Source: Planctomycetota bacterium
GTDB taxonomy: Bacteria; Planctomycetota; Phycisphaerae; UBA1845; UTPLA1
Direction: 5' to 3'
Assembly (NCBI GenBank): GCA_015654675.1
Contig: JAATGM010000021.1
Location: 102,940-166,939, forward strand
Length of the DNA stretch: 64,000 bases
Position numbers and translations under genes: made by a program. This document shows positions 7,535-15,561 of the stretch, one piece after another; position 1 is the stretch's first letter; each line of letters opens with the position of its first letter. The notes beneath the pieces were generated by a model. The model saw only the letters and a list, made by a program, of their open reading frames with translations, was not told the DNA's origin and ran no database searches.

Positions 7535-10500
7535 ATGGCTTCAAAACTTCACGATGCAGACAAACACGGTTCGGGTGGGGGAGGTGGTTGCAGTTCCGGC
7601 GGCGGAAGTTGCGGCTGCTCCTCGAAGAAGGGCGAGTCGGCCGGGACTGGCCTGATTCAACTCAATGTCGGGCTTGCCTCGGCGGCGACGTCGCGGCCGA
7701 CCATTGAAGACCTGCCGTTCCAGCCGACTGAGAAGTATCCGCAGGGCCTGCTCATCGGGCTCGACGTTGGCAGCACGACGGTCAAGTTCGTCGTCATCAA
7801 TCCTGTCACCGACGAAATCCTCCACAAAGATTATCAGCGCCACGACACCAAGCAGCCCGAGAAGTGCATCGAGATGCTCAAGGTGATCGAGGAGAAGTTC
7901 ACCGACGTGCCGCGCAACGCCTTCCGCGTTTTCATGACCGGGTCTGGCGGCTCAGCGATCGGCAAGCGGATCGGTGCGAAGTTTGTTCAGGAAGTGAACG
8001 CCGTTTCGCTTGCGGTGGAGAAGCTCTATCCGCAGGTCCAGTCGGTCGTCGAGCTGGGCGGGCAGGACGCCAAGATCATCGTCTTCAAGCCGGACGAAGA
8101 GACCGGCAAGAAGAAGAAAATCCCCTCGATGAATGACAAGTGCGCCGGCGGTACAGGCGCGGTCATCGACAAGATCAATGCCAAGCTCAAGATCCCGGCC
8201 GAGCAGCTCTGCAACATGGGCTACTTCGACCTGAAGTTGCACCCCGTAGCCGGCAAGTGCGGCGTCTTCGCCGAGACGGACATCAACGGCTTACAGAAGC
8301 AGGGCGTTCCGCCGGACGAGCTGATGGCGTCGCTGTTCGAGTCGATCATTCAGCAGAATCTCGCCGTGCTGACGCGCGGCCACACGCTGCGGCCGGTGGT
8401 GCTGCTGCTGGGCGGACCCAACTGCTACATCAAGGGCATGCGCGACTGCTGGCGAAACAATATTCCCATCGTCTGGAAAGAGCGCAAGGTCGAAGTTCCC
8501 GATCTGCCTATCGAAGAGCTGATTATCGTTCCTGAAAACGCGCAATACTTCGCGGCCATGGGGGCGGTTGAGTACGCGAAGATCGAAGTGCAGGACAACC
8601 CCAACTTCGGCGTCTATCGCGGCTTCTCCGAGCTGGAGTGGTACATCACCGTCGGCCGCGTCGAGGAGAAGAAGGCCAAGGGCAGCGCCGGCCTGACCAA
8701 GAACGCCGAAGAACTCGCCGCCTTCAAACATAAGTATCGCAAAGAGGCCTGGGTGCCAACCAAGTTCGCCCCGGGCACGCATGTTCAGGCGTTTTGCGGC
8801 CTCGATGGCGGCTCCACCAGCACCAAGGGCGTGCTGATGGACATGGACAAGAATGTCATCGCCCGCTCGTACCAGCTCTCCAAGGGCAACCCGATTGAGG
8901 ATACGCAGGACATCCTCTCGCAGCTTGAGAAGCAGATTGCCGAACAGGGTTGCACGTTGGAGATTCTCGGGACAGGCACGACCGGGTATGCGAAGGACAT
9001 TCTTAAGGACGTGATTGGGGCCGACGTGGCGCTGGTTGAGACCGTCGCCCACACGCAAGCCGGAATGCACTTCTACCCGGGCACCGACGTGATCTGCGAC
9101 GTCGGCGGACAGGATATCAAGCTTATCGTTCTGAAAAACGGCCAAGTCAAAGACTTCAAACTCAATACGCAGTGCTCGGCCGGCAACGGCTACTTCTTGC
9201 AGTCCACAGCTCAGGGCTTTGGCTTCAAGGTTGAAGAGTTTGCTGACATCGCCTTTTCGGCTCAGGCCATGCCAAGCTTCGGTTATGGCTGTGCGGTGTT
9301 CATGCAGTCCGACATTGTCGATTTCCAGCGGCAGGGTTGGTCGCCCGAAGAGATTATGGCCGCGCTGTGCGACGTGCTGCCGAAGAACATCTGGCTCTAC
9401 GTCTCGCAGATTCCGAATATCGCCAAGCTTGGGACGAAGTTTGTGCTGCAGGGCGGCACGCAGAACAACCTCGCGGCCGTGAAGGCGCAGGTCGACTTCA
9501 TCACCTCGCGATTCAAGGGCACCGGCGTTGAGCCCGAGGTGATCGTCCACAAGTTCTGCGGCGAGGCCGGCGCGATCGGCTGCGCAGTCGAGGCGCATCG
9601 GCTCTACACCGAGCAGGAACTCAAGACGACCTTCATCGGGTTTGAGCGCGTGCGGCAGATCAAGTTCCGCACGACGCGTGACGAAAACACCCGCTGCTAT
9701 TTCTGCAAGAACAAGTGCCTGCGGACGTTCATTGACGTCAAGTCGGGATCGCCGGCGAGCCCGGGCACGCTGGTGGATCTGACGTCGCACATCATCAAAA
9801 CCGGACCGGAAGCGGGGCACCCGACACGCATCAAGCATGGTGAGCCCGAGCCAGCGCTGGTCGAAGCGCAGGCAATGAAAACAAATCCGGACGGATCGCC
9901 CGAGGCGCCCACCGAAAAGAAGCCGGCCAAGAGCAAAACGAAGGTACCGCTGGCGTCGGACGAGCAGCGGCTCATCATCGCCACATGCGAGAAGGGCACT
10001 GTCGAAGACGTCAACGACATGCGCGACATCAAGAAGGGGCTCGACGCGGTAAAGAAGGCCAATCCCAACTTTGCCGAGATCGCGGCGCGCGAGGCCTTTG
10101 CCAGCACCGGCGTCGCGAATGTGGCCGATCCGATTCCGACCGTGAACTGGAAGAATGTGCTCAAGCGGAAGGAAGTCGAGCAGCGAATCGAGCGGATGAA
10201 GCGCCGCGAAGACATTCGCATCGGCCTGCCGCGACTCTTGAACATGTATTCGATGGGGCCATGGTTTACTGCGTGGTTCCAGTCGCTCGGCATTCCGCAT
10301 CGCAACCTGGTCTGGAGCGAATACACCAGCGAGGAGATGTACAAGGAAGGGGCTAAGCGCGGGGCGATCGATCCGTGCTTCCCGAGCAAGATCGGCATCC
10401 CGCACGTGCACAACTTGCTCTACCACAAGCACGCCGAGAAGCCGCTGAATTACATTTTCTTTCCGATGATCGACTGCCTGCCGACTTTCATGGAAGGCAC

Positions 10501-11386
10501 CCTCAGCAATCGCGCGTGCCCAACGGTGTCGGCGACGCCTGAGGCGGTGAAGGCTGCGTTCACGAAGGAGTCGAACGTCTTCGCTGATTTCGGCGTTGAG
10601 TATCTCGACACGTTCCTGAACTTCAGCGAGCCGGCCCTGCTCGAACGGCAGATGTTCAACGAGTTCGCCGACAAGCTTGGCCTTTCGGTCGAAGAAAATC
10701 ATCGGGCTTGCAAGGCCGCATGGGAGGTCGACACAAAGTTTTGGGCCGATCTCCGCGATCAGGCCCGCGAAGTGCTTGAACGGCTTGAAGCGAATAATGA
10801 GATCGGCGTCGTCCTTCTGACGCGGCCGTACCACCACGATCCCGGCGTTTGCCACGAGATTCCCGACGAATTGCAGAAGCTCGGCTACCCCATCTTCACG
10901 ATGGACACGCTGCCGCGCGACCCCGACATTTTGGAGCGGCTCTTCGGAGAAGAGGTCCGGCGTGGCGATTTCAAGAGCCCGCTCTCGATCGAAGACGCCT
11001 GGAAGAACGCCTACAGCGAGAACACCAATCGCAAGGTATGGGCCGCGAAGTATTGTGCCCGACACCCCAATCTGGTGGCCCTCGAGTTGTCGAGCTTCAA
11101 GTGCGGCCATGACGCCCCGATCTACACGGTCATCGAAGAGGTGATCGAGAACTCGGAGACGCCGTACTTCTGCTTCAAGGACATTGACGAAAACAAGCCC
11201 ACCGGCTCGATCCGGATTCGAATTGAGACGATCGGCTACTTCCTGCGGCGGCACCGCGACAAGATGGTAGTCCGCAAGCGCAAGATGACCGACATCGAGA
11301 CGAAGCTGACCCAGCTGCGCGATCGGCTGCAGCGGCAGTACGACGCGGCGGCCGGTGTGCAGACCGCGGCTCTGGTGGGCGTGTGA
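7535..11386 (+). CDS. Tandem BcrA/BadF-type ATPase (2-hydroxyacyl-CoA dehydratase activase) with DUF2229, candidate PlsA-like protein
   Basis: This 1283-residue protein has two ASKHA ATPase domains. The first (about residues 70-350) has GLDVGSTTVKFVVI, ELGGQDAKIIVFKPD, KCAGGTGAVID and GKCGVFAETDI. The second (about 415-690) has GLDGGSTSTKGVLMD, DVGGQDIKLIVLKN, QCSAGNGYFLQ and GYGCAVFMQSDIV. The paired cysteines in each domain match those that bridge the [4Fe-4S] cluster in activases. A cysteine motif CYFCKNKC lies near residue 720, a charged linker spans about 770-890, and a DUF2229-like domain runs from about 893 to 1240. The family couples ATP hydrolysis to low-potential electron transfer. 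The N-terminus has an unusual Gly/Ser/Cys-rich stretch (residues 13-31). GAGG precedes the start. Confidence 0.8.
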   Translation: MASKLHDADKHGSGGGGGCSSGGGSCGCSSKKGESAGTGLIQLNVGLASAATSRPTIEDLPFQPTEKYPQGLLIGLDVGSTTVKFVVINPVTDEILHKDYQRHDTKQPEKCIEMLKVIEEKFTDVPRNAFRVFMTGSGGSAIGKRIGAKFVQEVNAVSLAVEKLYPQVQSVVELGGQDAKIIVFKPDEETGKKKKIPSMNDKCAGGTGAVIDKINAKLKIPAEQLCNMGYFDLKLHPVAGKCGVFAETDINGLQKQGVPPDELMASLFESIIQQNLAVLTRGHTLRPVVLLLGGPNCYIKGMRDCWRNNIPIVWKERKVEVPDLPIEELIIVPENAQYFAAMGAVEYAKIEVQDNPNFGVYRGFSELEWYITVGRVEEKKAKGSAGLTKNAEELAAFKHKYRKEAWVPTKFAPGTHVQAFCGLDGGSTSTKGVLMDMDKNVIARSYQLSKGNPIEDTQDILSQLEKQIAEQGCTLEILGTGTTGYAKDILKDVIGADVALVETVAHTQAGMHFYPGTDVICDVGGQDIKLIVLKNGQVKDFKLNTQCSAGNGYFLQSTAQGFGFKVEEFADIAFSAQAMPSFGYGCAVFMQSDIVDFQRQGWSPEEIMAALCDVLPKNIWLYVSQIPNIAKLGTKFVLQGGTQNNLAAVKAQVDFITSRFKGTGVEPEVIVHKFCGEAGAIGCAVEAHRLYTEQELKTTFIGFERVRQIKFRTTRDENTRCYFCKNKCLRTFIDVKSGSPASPGTLVDLTSHIIKTGPEAGHPTRIKHGEPEPALVEAQAMKTNPDGSPEAPTEKKPAKSKTKVPLASDEQRLIIATCEKGTVEDVNDMRDIKKGLDAVKKANPNFAEIAAREAFASTGVANVADPIPTVNWKNVLKRKEVEQRIERMKRREDIRIGLPRLLNMYSMGPWFTAWFQSLGIPHRNLVWSEYTSEEMYKEGAKRGAIDPCFPSKIGIPHVHNLLYHKHAEKPLNYIFFPMIDCLPTFMEGTLSNRACPTVSATPEAVKAAFTKESNVFADFGVEYLDTFLNFSEPALLERQMFNEFADKLGLSVEENHRACKAAWEVDTKFWADLRDQAREVLERLEANNEIGVVLLTRPYHHDPGVCHEIPDELQKLGYPIFTMDTLPRDPDILERLFGEEVRRGDFKSPLSIEDAWKNAYSENTNRKVWAAKYCARHPNLVALELSSFKCGHDAPIYTVIEEVIENSETPYFCFKDIDENKPTGSIRIRIETIGYFLRRHRDKMVVRKRKMTDIETKLTQLRDRLQRQYDAAAGVQTAALVGV

Positions 11387-11454
11387 TGCTTGCGGTCCTC
11401 GCTCTCTGACGCGACACTTCCCGATCGCTCTTTGGCGACGGGCAGGAGGCGTTC

Positions 11455-11736
11455 GTGGCGGCGGCCGACAAGATCATGTTCGAGATTTATCGGGAGGCCG
11501 ATTATGGCCGGCAGTTCCGAGTGGTTTATTTCACGGAACTGAACGAGCACAACAAAGAGAGCGAGATCGGCCGGGCCATGGCGGGCGAACACTTCTTCGA
11601 CGGGTTCGTTCGCGAGAGCCGGCGGGATGATGCCAAGCGGTTCCTGACCGACGTCGTCCGGCAACTCAATAGCGGCCAGGCATTGACGGCCGATGAGGTT
11701 GAAAATCAATTACGCGAGCGCGAGTTGCTCGCTTAG
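11455..11736 (+). CDS. Small conserved-looking hypothetical protein within the lipid-type operon
   Basis: A 93-residue protein read from the GTG at 11455, with GGAGG six bases upstream. It is highly charged and mixed alpha/beta (DKIMFEIYREADYGRQFRVVYFTELNEHN, then helical KRFLTDVVRQLNSGQ and VENQLRERELLA), with no cysteines, signal peptide or membrane segment. It lies between the activase gene (68-base gap) and the radical SAM gene (38-base gap) on the same strand, so it is probably co-transcribed. I do not recognise the family. An accessory role for one of its large neighbours is a guess from position. Confidence 0.65.
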   Translation: MAAADKIMFEIYREADYGRQFRVVYFTELNEHNKESEIGRAMAGEHFFDGFVRESRRDDAKRFLTDVVRQLNSGQALTADEVENQLRERELLA

Positions 11737-11774
11737 GGCCGCCTCGGCCCACCTGTCACGAAGGGAGTCCAGCG

Positions 11775-13916
11775 GTGGCGATGACCAAGCAGCTTCCGAA
11801 GGTTCCGGCCCATCTCGAACGCTGGGCTGCGAAACACCCGACCTATCTGCCACACGAGCCGCGCCCGGCGGTGACGAAAAAGAACGCCAAGTCCAAGCTG
11901 GACGAGTACAAGCTCTCCCTTCGTCGCTACGACCCCAAACATGCTCAGCTTCCGTGGGAGATGATGTCGGAATGTCCGACTTGCGACGCCACGGTTCCCT
12001 CCACGTTTCATATGGTTGGCGATCGGGTGGTCCTGACGATTCGCTGCCCGTCGTGCGGCACGGCCAATGAGGCCCACGAAGACGTCATTTTCCATCCGAA
12101 TGCCAAGAGCGATCTGCCCGACTCGCCGACGCACACCTACGGCGGCACCAAGATCAACCCGATTGTTCGCGGCCTTCCGCGAACGCTGGAGACGCTCTGC
12201 CCCGAGTGTTCGTGCAATATCCTCGGTCGCTATTACGTGAAGAACGGCCGCGTGATGATCGTGAAGACCTGCCCGCAGCACGGGTATTTCCGCGACTGCA
12301 TCAACTCCGACGTGCGGGTCTATCTGCGGGCCAACTACTGGACATTTGAGGAGCAACCCGGCCTGACCAACCCCAAGGTCGAGCATGCTGTCTCCTGCCC
12401 CAGCGATTGTGGCCTCTGCAATCAGCACCAGTCGGTAGCCGTGCTTGCTAATATCGATCTGACCAATCGCTGTAATCTCACCTGCCCGGTCTGCTTTGCA
12501 AACGCAAACGACGCCGGATACGTCCACGAGCCGAGCTTTACCGACGTCGAGCGCGAGCTGATGCAGCTCCTCGACTGCCGGCCAACCCCCTGCACCAGCG
12601 TCCAGTTCTCAGGCGGCGAGCCGACCATTCACCCGCGCTTTCATGACATTGTCCGCCGCGCCAAAGAACTTGGCATGACCAACATCCAGGTGGCGACGAA
12701 CGGCATCACCCACGCCAATCTCGAGTTCGCCCAGCGCAGCAAGGCAGCCGGCCTCCACACGCTCTACCTCCAGTTCGACGGACTCGACGATCGCATCTAC
12801 AAGTTCGTCCGCGGCGAGGCACTGCTCGAAAAGAAGCTCCAGGCGATTGAGAACTGCCGCAAGGTCGGATTGAAAGTTTGCCTCGTTCCCACGCTCATCA
12901 AGAGTGAGAACGACGACCAGGTCAGCAAGATCTTCGATTTCGCAGTCGCCAACTCCGACGTTACCAGCGCCATTAGCTACCAGCCGGTCGTCTTCACCGG
13001 GCGAATTAACCGCCGCGACTTGGAGCGCAAGCGCTACACGCTGGGCGATCTGGCCCATGCCATCCACAAACACACCGGCGCCGCGCTGGAGCGCGACTTC
13101 TTCCCGCTCTCCTTCGTCACACCCTTGTCGCAGTTGCTGAGCGTGCTGGAGCAGAAGCCGAAGATTCGCAGCAGTTGCCACAGCGATTGCGCCTTCGGCA
13201 CCTACTTCCTCGTTGCTCCCGAAAAATACGCCGGCCAACCGACCCGCGAGCGCGTCGTCCCCATCCCGCAGGTCTTCGACATCGCCAGTCTCTTCAACGA
13301 GATGAACGAGATGGCCAAGCGTCTCGAAAAGAAGGAGAAGATCAGCAAGCTCGACTTGGCCAAGGTCCTGTGGATGTTCGTGAAGAACTACGATCGCAAG
13401 GCCGCTCCGGAAGGGCTGACCGTCATGCGTTTCATCAAGAGCTTGCAGGGATGCGTCAGCAAGACCGACGGCCGGTCGGATAAGGCCGACAAGGACAACT
13501 ACAAGACGCTGATGTGCGCCGGCATGCACTTCCAGGATCGCTACAACTACGACGTCGAGCGCGTAAAGCGCTGCGTCATTCACTACAGCACGCCGGACGG
13601 CATCTACCCGTTCTGCACCTACAACAGCGGACCGACCTATCGCCCCTTTATCGAGGCGATGTGGTCAACGCCGAACGAAGAGTGGATCGCCGGCCATCCC
13701 GGTCAGCGGATCGTCCCGCCATCCAGCCCCAACAGCGTCATGCCGTGGGCGGGCAAGTTCGGCGGAGAGCCGGAAGAAGATGAGAGCTGGCGGACGCTGG
13801 AGAAAGAGGGCAGCAAGTTCACGAAGCTGCTCTCCCTGCCGGTGGCGGGCGGCGCGGCGGGCCAGAGCAAGGTCGGCTCGCGCGGCGGATGCGGTTCGGG
13901 CTGCGGCTGCGGTTGA
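11775..13916 (+). CDS. Tes/MSS-like radical SAM protein (COG1964 family), candidate membrane-spanning lipid synthase
   Basis: This 713-residue protein has the radical SAM triad C233-x3-C237-x2-C240 in IDLTNRCNLTCPVCF, SAM-site residues SGGEPTIHPRF, and the flanking motifs typical of tetraether lipid synthase (Tes, MJ0619) relatives: LCPECSCNILGRYY, CPQHGYF, SCPSDCGLC (C208, C212, C215), SSCHSDCAFGTYF and CAGMHFQDRYNYDVERVKRC with PFCTYN. Two extra CxxC pairs (67-70, 91-94) form an N-terminal ribbon. Tes joins lipid tails through sp3 carbons, and bacterial homologues are linked to membrane-spanning lipids. The GTG start has AAGGGAG seven bases upstream. The C-terminus is a Gly/Cys tail (GGCGSGCGCG). 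Family assignment is strong; the exact substrate is inference. Confidence 0.8.
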   Translation: MAMTKQLPKVPAHLERWAAKHPTYLPHEPRPAVTKKNAKSKLDEYKLSLRRYDPKHAQLPWEMMSECPTCDATVPSTFHMVGDRVVLTIRCPSCGTANEAHEDVIFHPNAKSDLPDSPTHTYGGTKINPIVRGLPRTLETLCPECSCNILGRYYVKNGRVMIVKTCPQHGYFRDCINSDVRVYLRANYWTFEEQPGLTNPKVEHAVSCPSDCGLCNQHQSVAVLANIDLTNRCNLTCPVCFANANDAGYVHEPSFTDVERELMQLLDCRPTPCTSVQFSGGEPTIHPRFHDIVRRAKELGMTNIQVATNGITHANLEFAQRSKAAGLHTLYLQFDGLDDRIYKFVRGEALLEKKLQAIENCRKVGLKVCLVPTLIKSENDDQVSKIFDFAVANSDVTSAISYQPVVFTGRINRRDLERKRYTLGDLAHAIHKHTGAALERDFFPLSFVTPLSQLLSVLEQKPKIRSSCHSDCAFGTYFLVAPEKYAGQPTRERVVPIPQVFDIASLFNEMNEMAKRLEKKEKISKLDLAKVLWMFVKNYDRKAAPEGLTVMRFIKSLQGCVSKTDGRSDKADKDNYKTLMCAGMHFQDRYNYDVERVKRCVIHYSTPDGIYPFCTYNSGPTYRPFIEAMWSTPNEEWIAGHPGQRIVPPSSPNSVMPWAGKFGGEPEEDESWRTLEKEGSKFTKLLSLPVAGGAAGQSKVGSRGGCGSGCGCG

Positions 13917-13948
13917 GAATTCGGTTCTGCTAGACTCTGGCGTGCGGC

Positions 13949-14698
13949 CTATTGCCCATCCGGCGGCGCCGGCATGGTTTCGGTCGTCGCCGTCGTCTCA
14001 TCAAAAATCTTCGCATTCGCGGGCGCTTCGAACTTAAATCGTTCCTCCTTGATTGGAACGTTTGTTCGAATATCCACGTAGGTCAGGGTCGTCATCGGCC
14101 TGCCCTTAATGTCATACGTGATCTTCTTCAACGGCACGCCAAGTTCCTTGTCGAACCAAAACTTGTGTGGAAAGGCCGGCCACGGGTGCTTCAGTGGCGG
14201 CTTCGGTTTTACCAGTACAACCCAGCACGACCGTCCGGAGACTTCCTCGTCGTCGAGAAGGGACATGTCATACTGGTCCTTGAACTCAGCGAACGGATTC
14301 GGATCCGGAACAGCTGAAAGCTTCTGCTTCGTCACGACGGGCTGATTCAGTGCGATATTCAAAAGCCATGTGAACTGGCCGTCGCAGACCTTTTCAAACG
14401 TGTTAGGTTCCTTAGTAGCCTTGCCTTGGTACTCAATTGCCTTGACGCGCTTAAGTTCCTCACGATGGAGGTACTTATCGCCGACAATCATATACTCAAT
14501 CGTTCCGTCGCCCGTCGTCGTGTTTTTTGCCGCACCCTCAAGGAATTGATGGTAGCGAACCTTCTCCGTCAGCGACGTGATCCTGCGTCTCATCTCGGTC
14601 AGCTTCTTCTCGACGGATTCAAACGTCTCAGCGCGCACAGAGGTCTGCGCACACGCCGCGATCAATCCCATCGTAAATAGCCGGCGAATCATCCCCAT
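13949..14698 (-). CDS. Secreted LolA-like protein, paralogue of the next gene
   Basis: The product is 249 residues from the ATG at 14698; in-frame ATGs just up- and downstream are also possible. A signal peptide (IRRLFTMGLIAACAQTSVRA) precedes a LolA-like outer-membrane-lipoprotein-sorting fold. The alternating beta pattern runs through GTIEYMIVGDKYLHRE, VCDGQFTWLLN, SCWVVLVKPK, KFWFDKELGVPLKKITYD and TLTYVDIRTN, ending in an ERFKFEAPANAKIFDET-type closing strand. The same order of motifs is found in the adjacent gene, so the two are tandem duplicates. This family holds lipidated or hydrophobic ligands in the periplasm, but no lolCDE genes are nearby. It faces the radical SAM gene tail to tail with 32 bases between. 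Confidence 0.7.
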   Translation of the reverse strand: MGMIRRLFTMGLIAACAQTSVRAETFESVEKKLTEMRRRITSLTEKVRYHQFLEGAAKNTTTGDGTIEYMIVGDKYLHREELKRVKAIEYQGKATKEPNTFEKVCDGQFTWLLNIALNQPVVTKQKLSAVPDPNPFAEFKDQYDMSLLDDEEVSGRSCWVVLVKPKPPLKHPWPAFPHKFWFDKELGVPLKKITYDIKGRPMTTLTYVDIRTNVPIKEERFKFEAPANAKIFDETTATTETMPAPPDGQ

Positions 14699-14720
14699 TT
14701 CCTCCAAATACACAGCCCCG

Positions 14721-15473
14721 TCATTGCTTGCCCGCAGGCGAGCTCAGGTCCGCCTGGGTCGTATCCATGACCTTGACGCCCGGTGGCGGTGTGAACTTGA
14801 AGTGGTCTTTCCCGATCGACTTGTTCACTTGAATGTCTGAATACGTTGTCGTCGACATCGGCTTTCCTTCACCCGTGTAAACGATATTCTTCGCCATGGC
14901 CCCCGTGTCCTTCTGGAAATACTGCCGCATTTTCCCGCCCGCCGCCGGGTTCGGTGCCGCCTTCGATGCCTTGGGCGTCGCCTCAAACACCCAGCAGGTC
15001 TTGCCGTCGATGGTTTCGTCCGGCAGTAGCTTCAGATCGTAGTCATCTCGCAACGACTTGAATGGGTCGCTGTCCGGCTTGTCCGGAAGCTTGGACTTTG
15101 TGGCCATCTTCTCGCCCGCCTGGTCGGTCAGCGTGTAGTAAAAGTGGCCGTCACAAACGCCGATTGACGAGCTTTCCTGCTTTGCCTTGTTCCCGCCGAC
15201 GTCCGTCTCGCTCATCATCTTAGTGTCTGACCGGACATACATCTTGTCCCCATCCACCAGATACTCGTAGCTGCCGTCCGCGGTAGCCGTGCTCTTGAAC
15301 CCCGCCATGTCCATCTGAGTCACTTGCTTGAGCCTGGCCGACATGGACTTAATGGCTTTATTCTTCTCGACGATCTTCTTCTGAACATCTTCCACTGACT
15401 CTGCTCGACCGACTCCGGTGCCGCCAAGAACCAGGACAATCGCCGCACCCGCCGTCATCAAACCGCGCTTCAT
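14721..15473 (-). CDS. Secreted LolA-like protein
   Basis: A 250-residue protein with a clean signal peptide (MKRGLMTAGAAIVLVLGGTGVGRA, cut before ESVEDV). A predicted coiled helix (VQKKIVEKNKAIKSMSARL) leads into a LolA-like beta sheet with GSYEYLVDGDKMYV, GVCDGHFYYTL, KTCWVFEATPK, QYFQKDTGAMAKNIVY and TTTYSDIQVN, ending FKFTPPPGVKVMD. It shares domain order with the downstream paralogue, separated by 22 bases, and the two are probably co-transcribed. A TATTCT element is visible upstream near 15530 on this strand. A role in carrying lipids or sensing envelope state is inferred only. Confidence 0.75.
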   Translation of the reverse strand: MKRGLMTAGAAIVLVLGGTGVGRAESVEDVQKKIVEKNKAIKSMSARLKQVTQMDMAGFKSTATADGSYEYLVDGDKMYVRSDTKMMSETDVGGNKAKQESSSIGVCDGHFYYTLTDQAGEKMATKSKLPDKPDSDPFKSLRDDYDLKLLPDETIDGKTCWVFEATPKASKAAPNPAAGGKMRQYFQKDTGAMAKNIVYTGEGKPMSTTTYSDIQVNKSIGKDHFKFTPPPGVKVMDTTQADLSSPAGKQ

Positions 15474-15561
15474 GTCTGAACTCCGAAATTGATGTTGTGG
15501 ATTACCCGAATAAAGCCCATTCGAGACGTTTAGAATAGCCCCGGTACGTCATACCGGCAAA

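Noticed and set aside
8291..11254. 987-codon open frame on the minus strand opposite the tandem activase
   Set aside because: It is fully antisense to a gene with clear catalytic motifs, has no domain and is explained by GC-rich codon use that removes stops.
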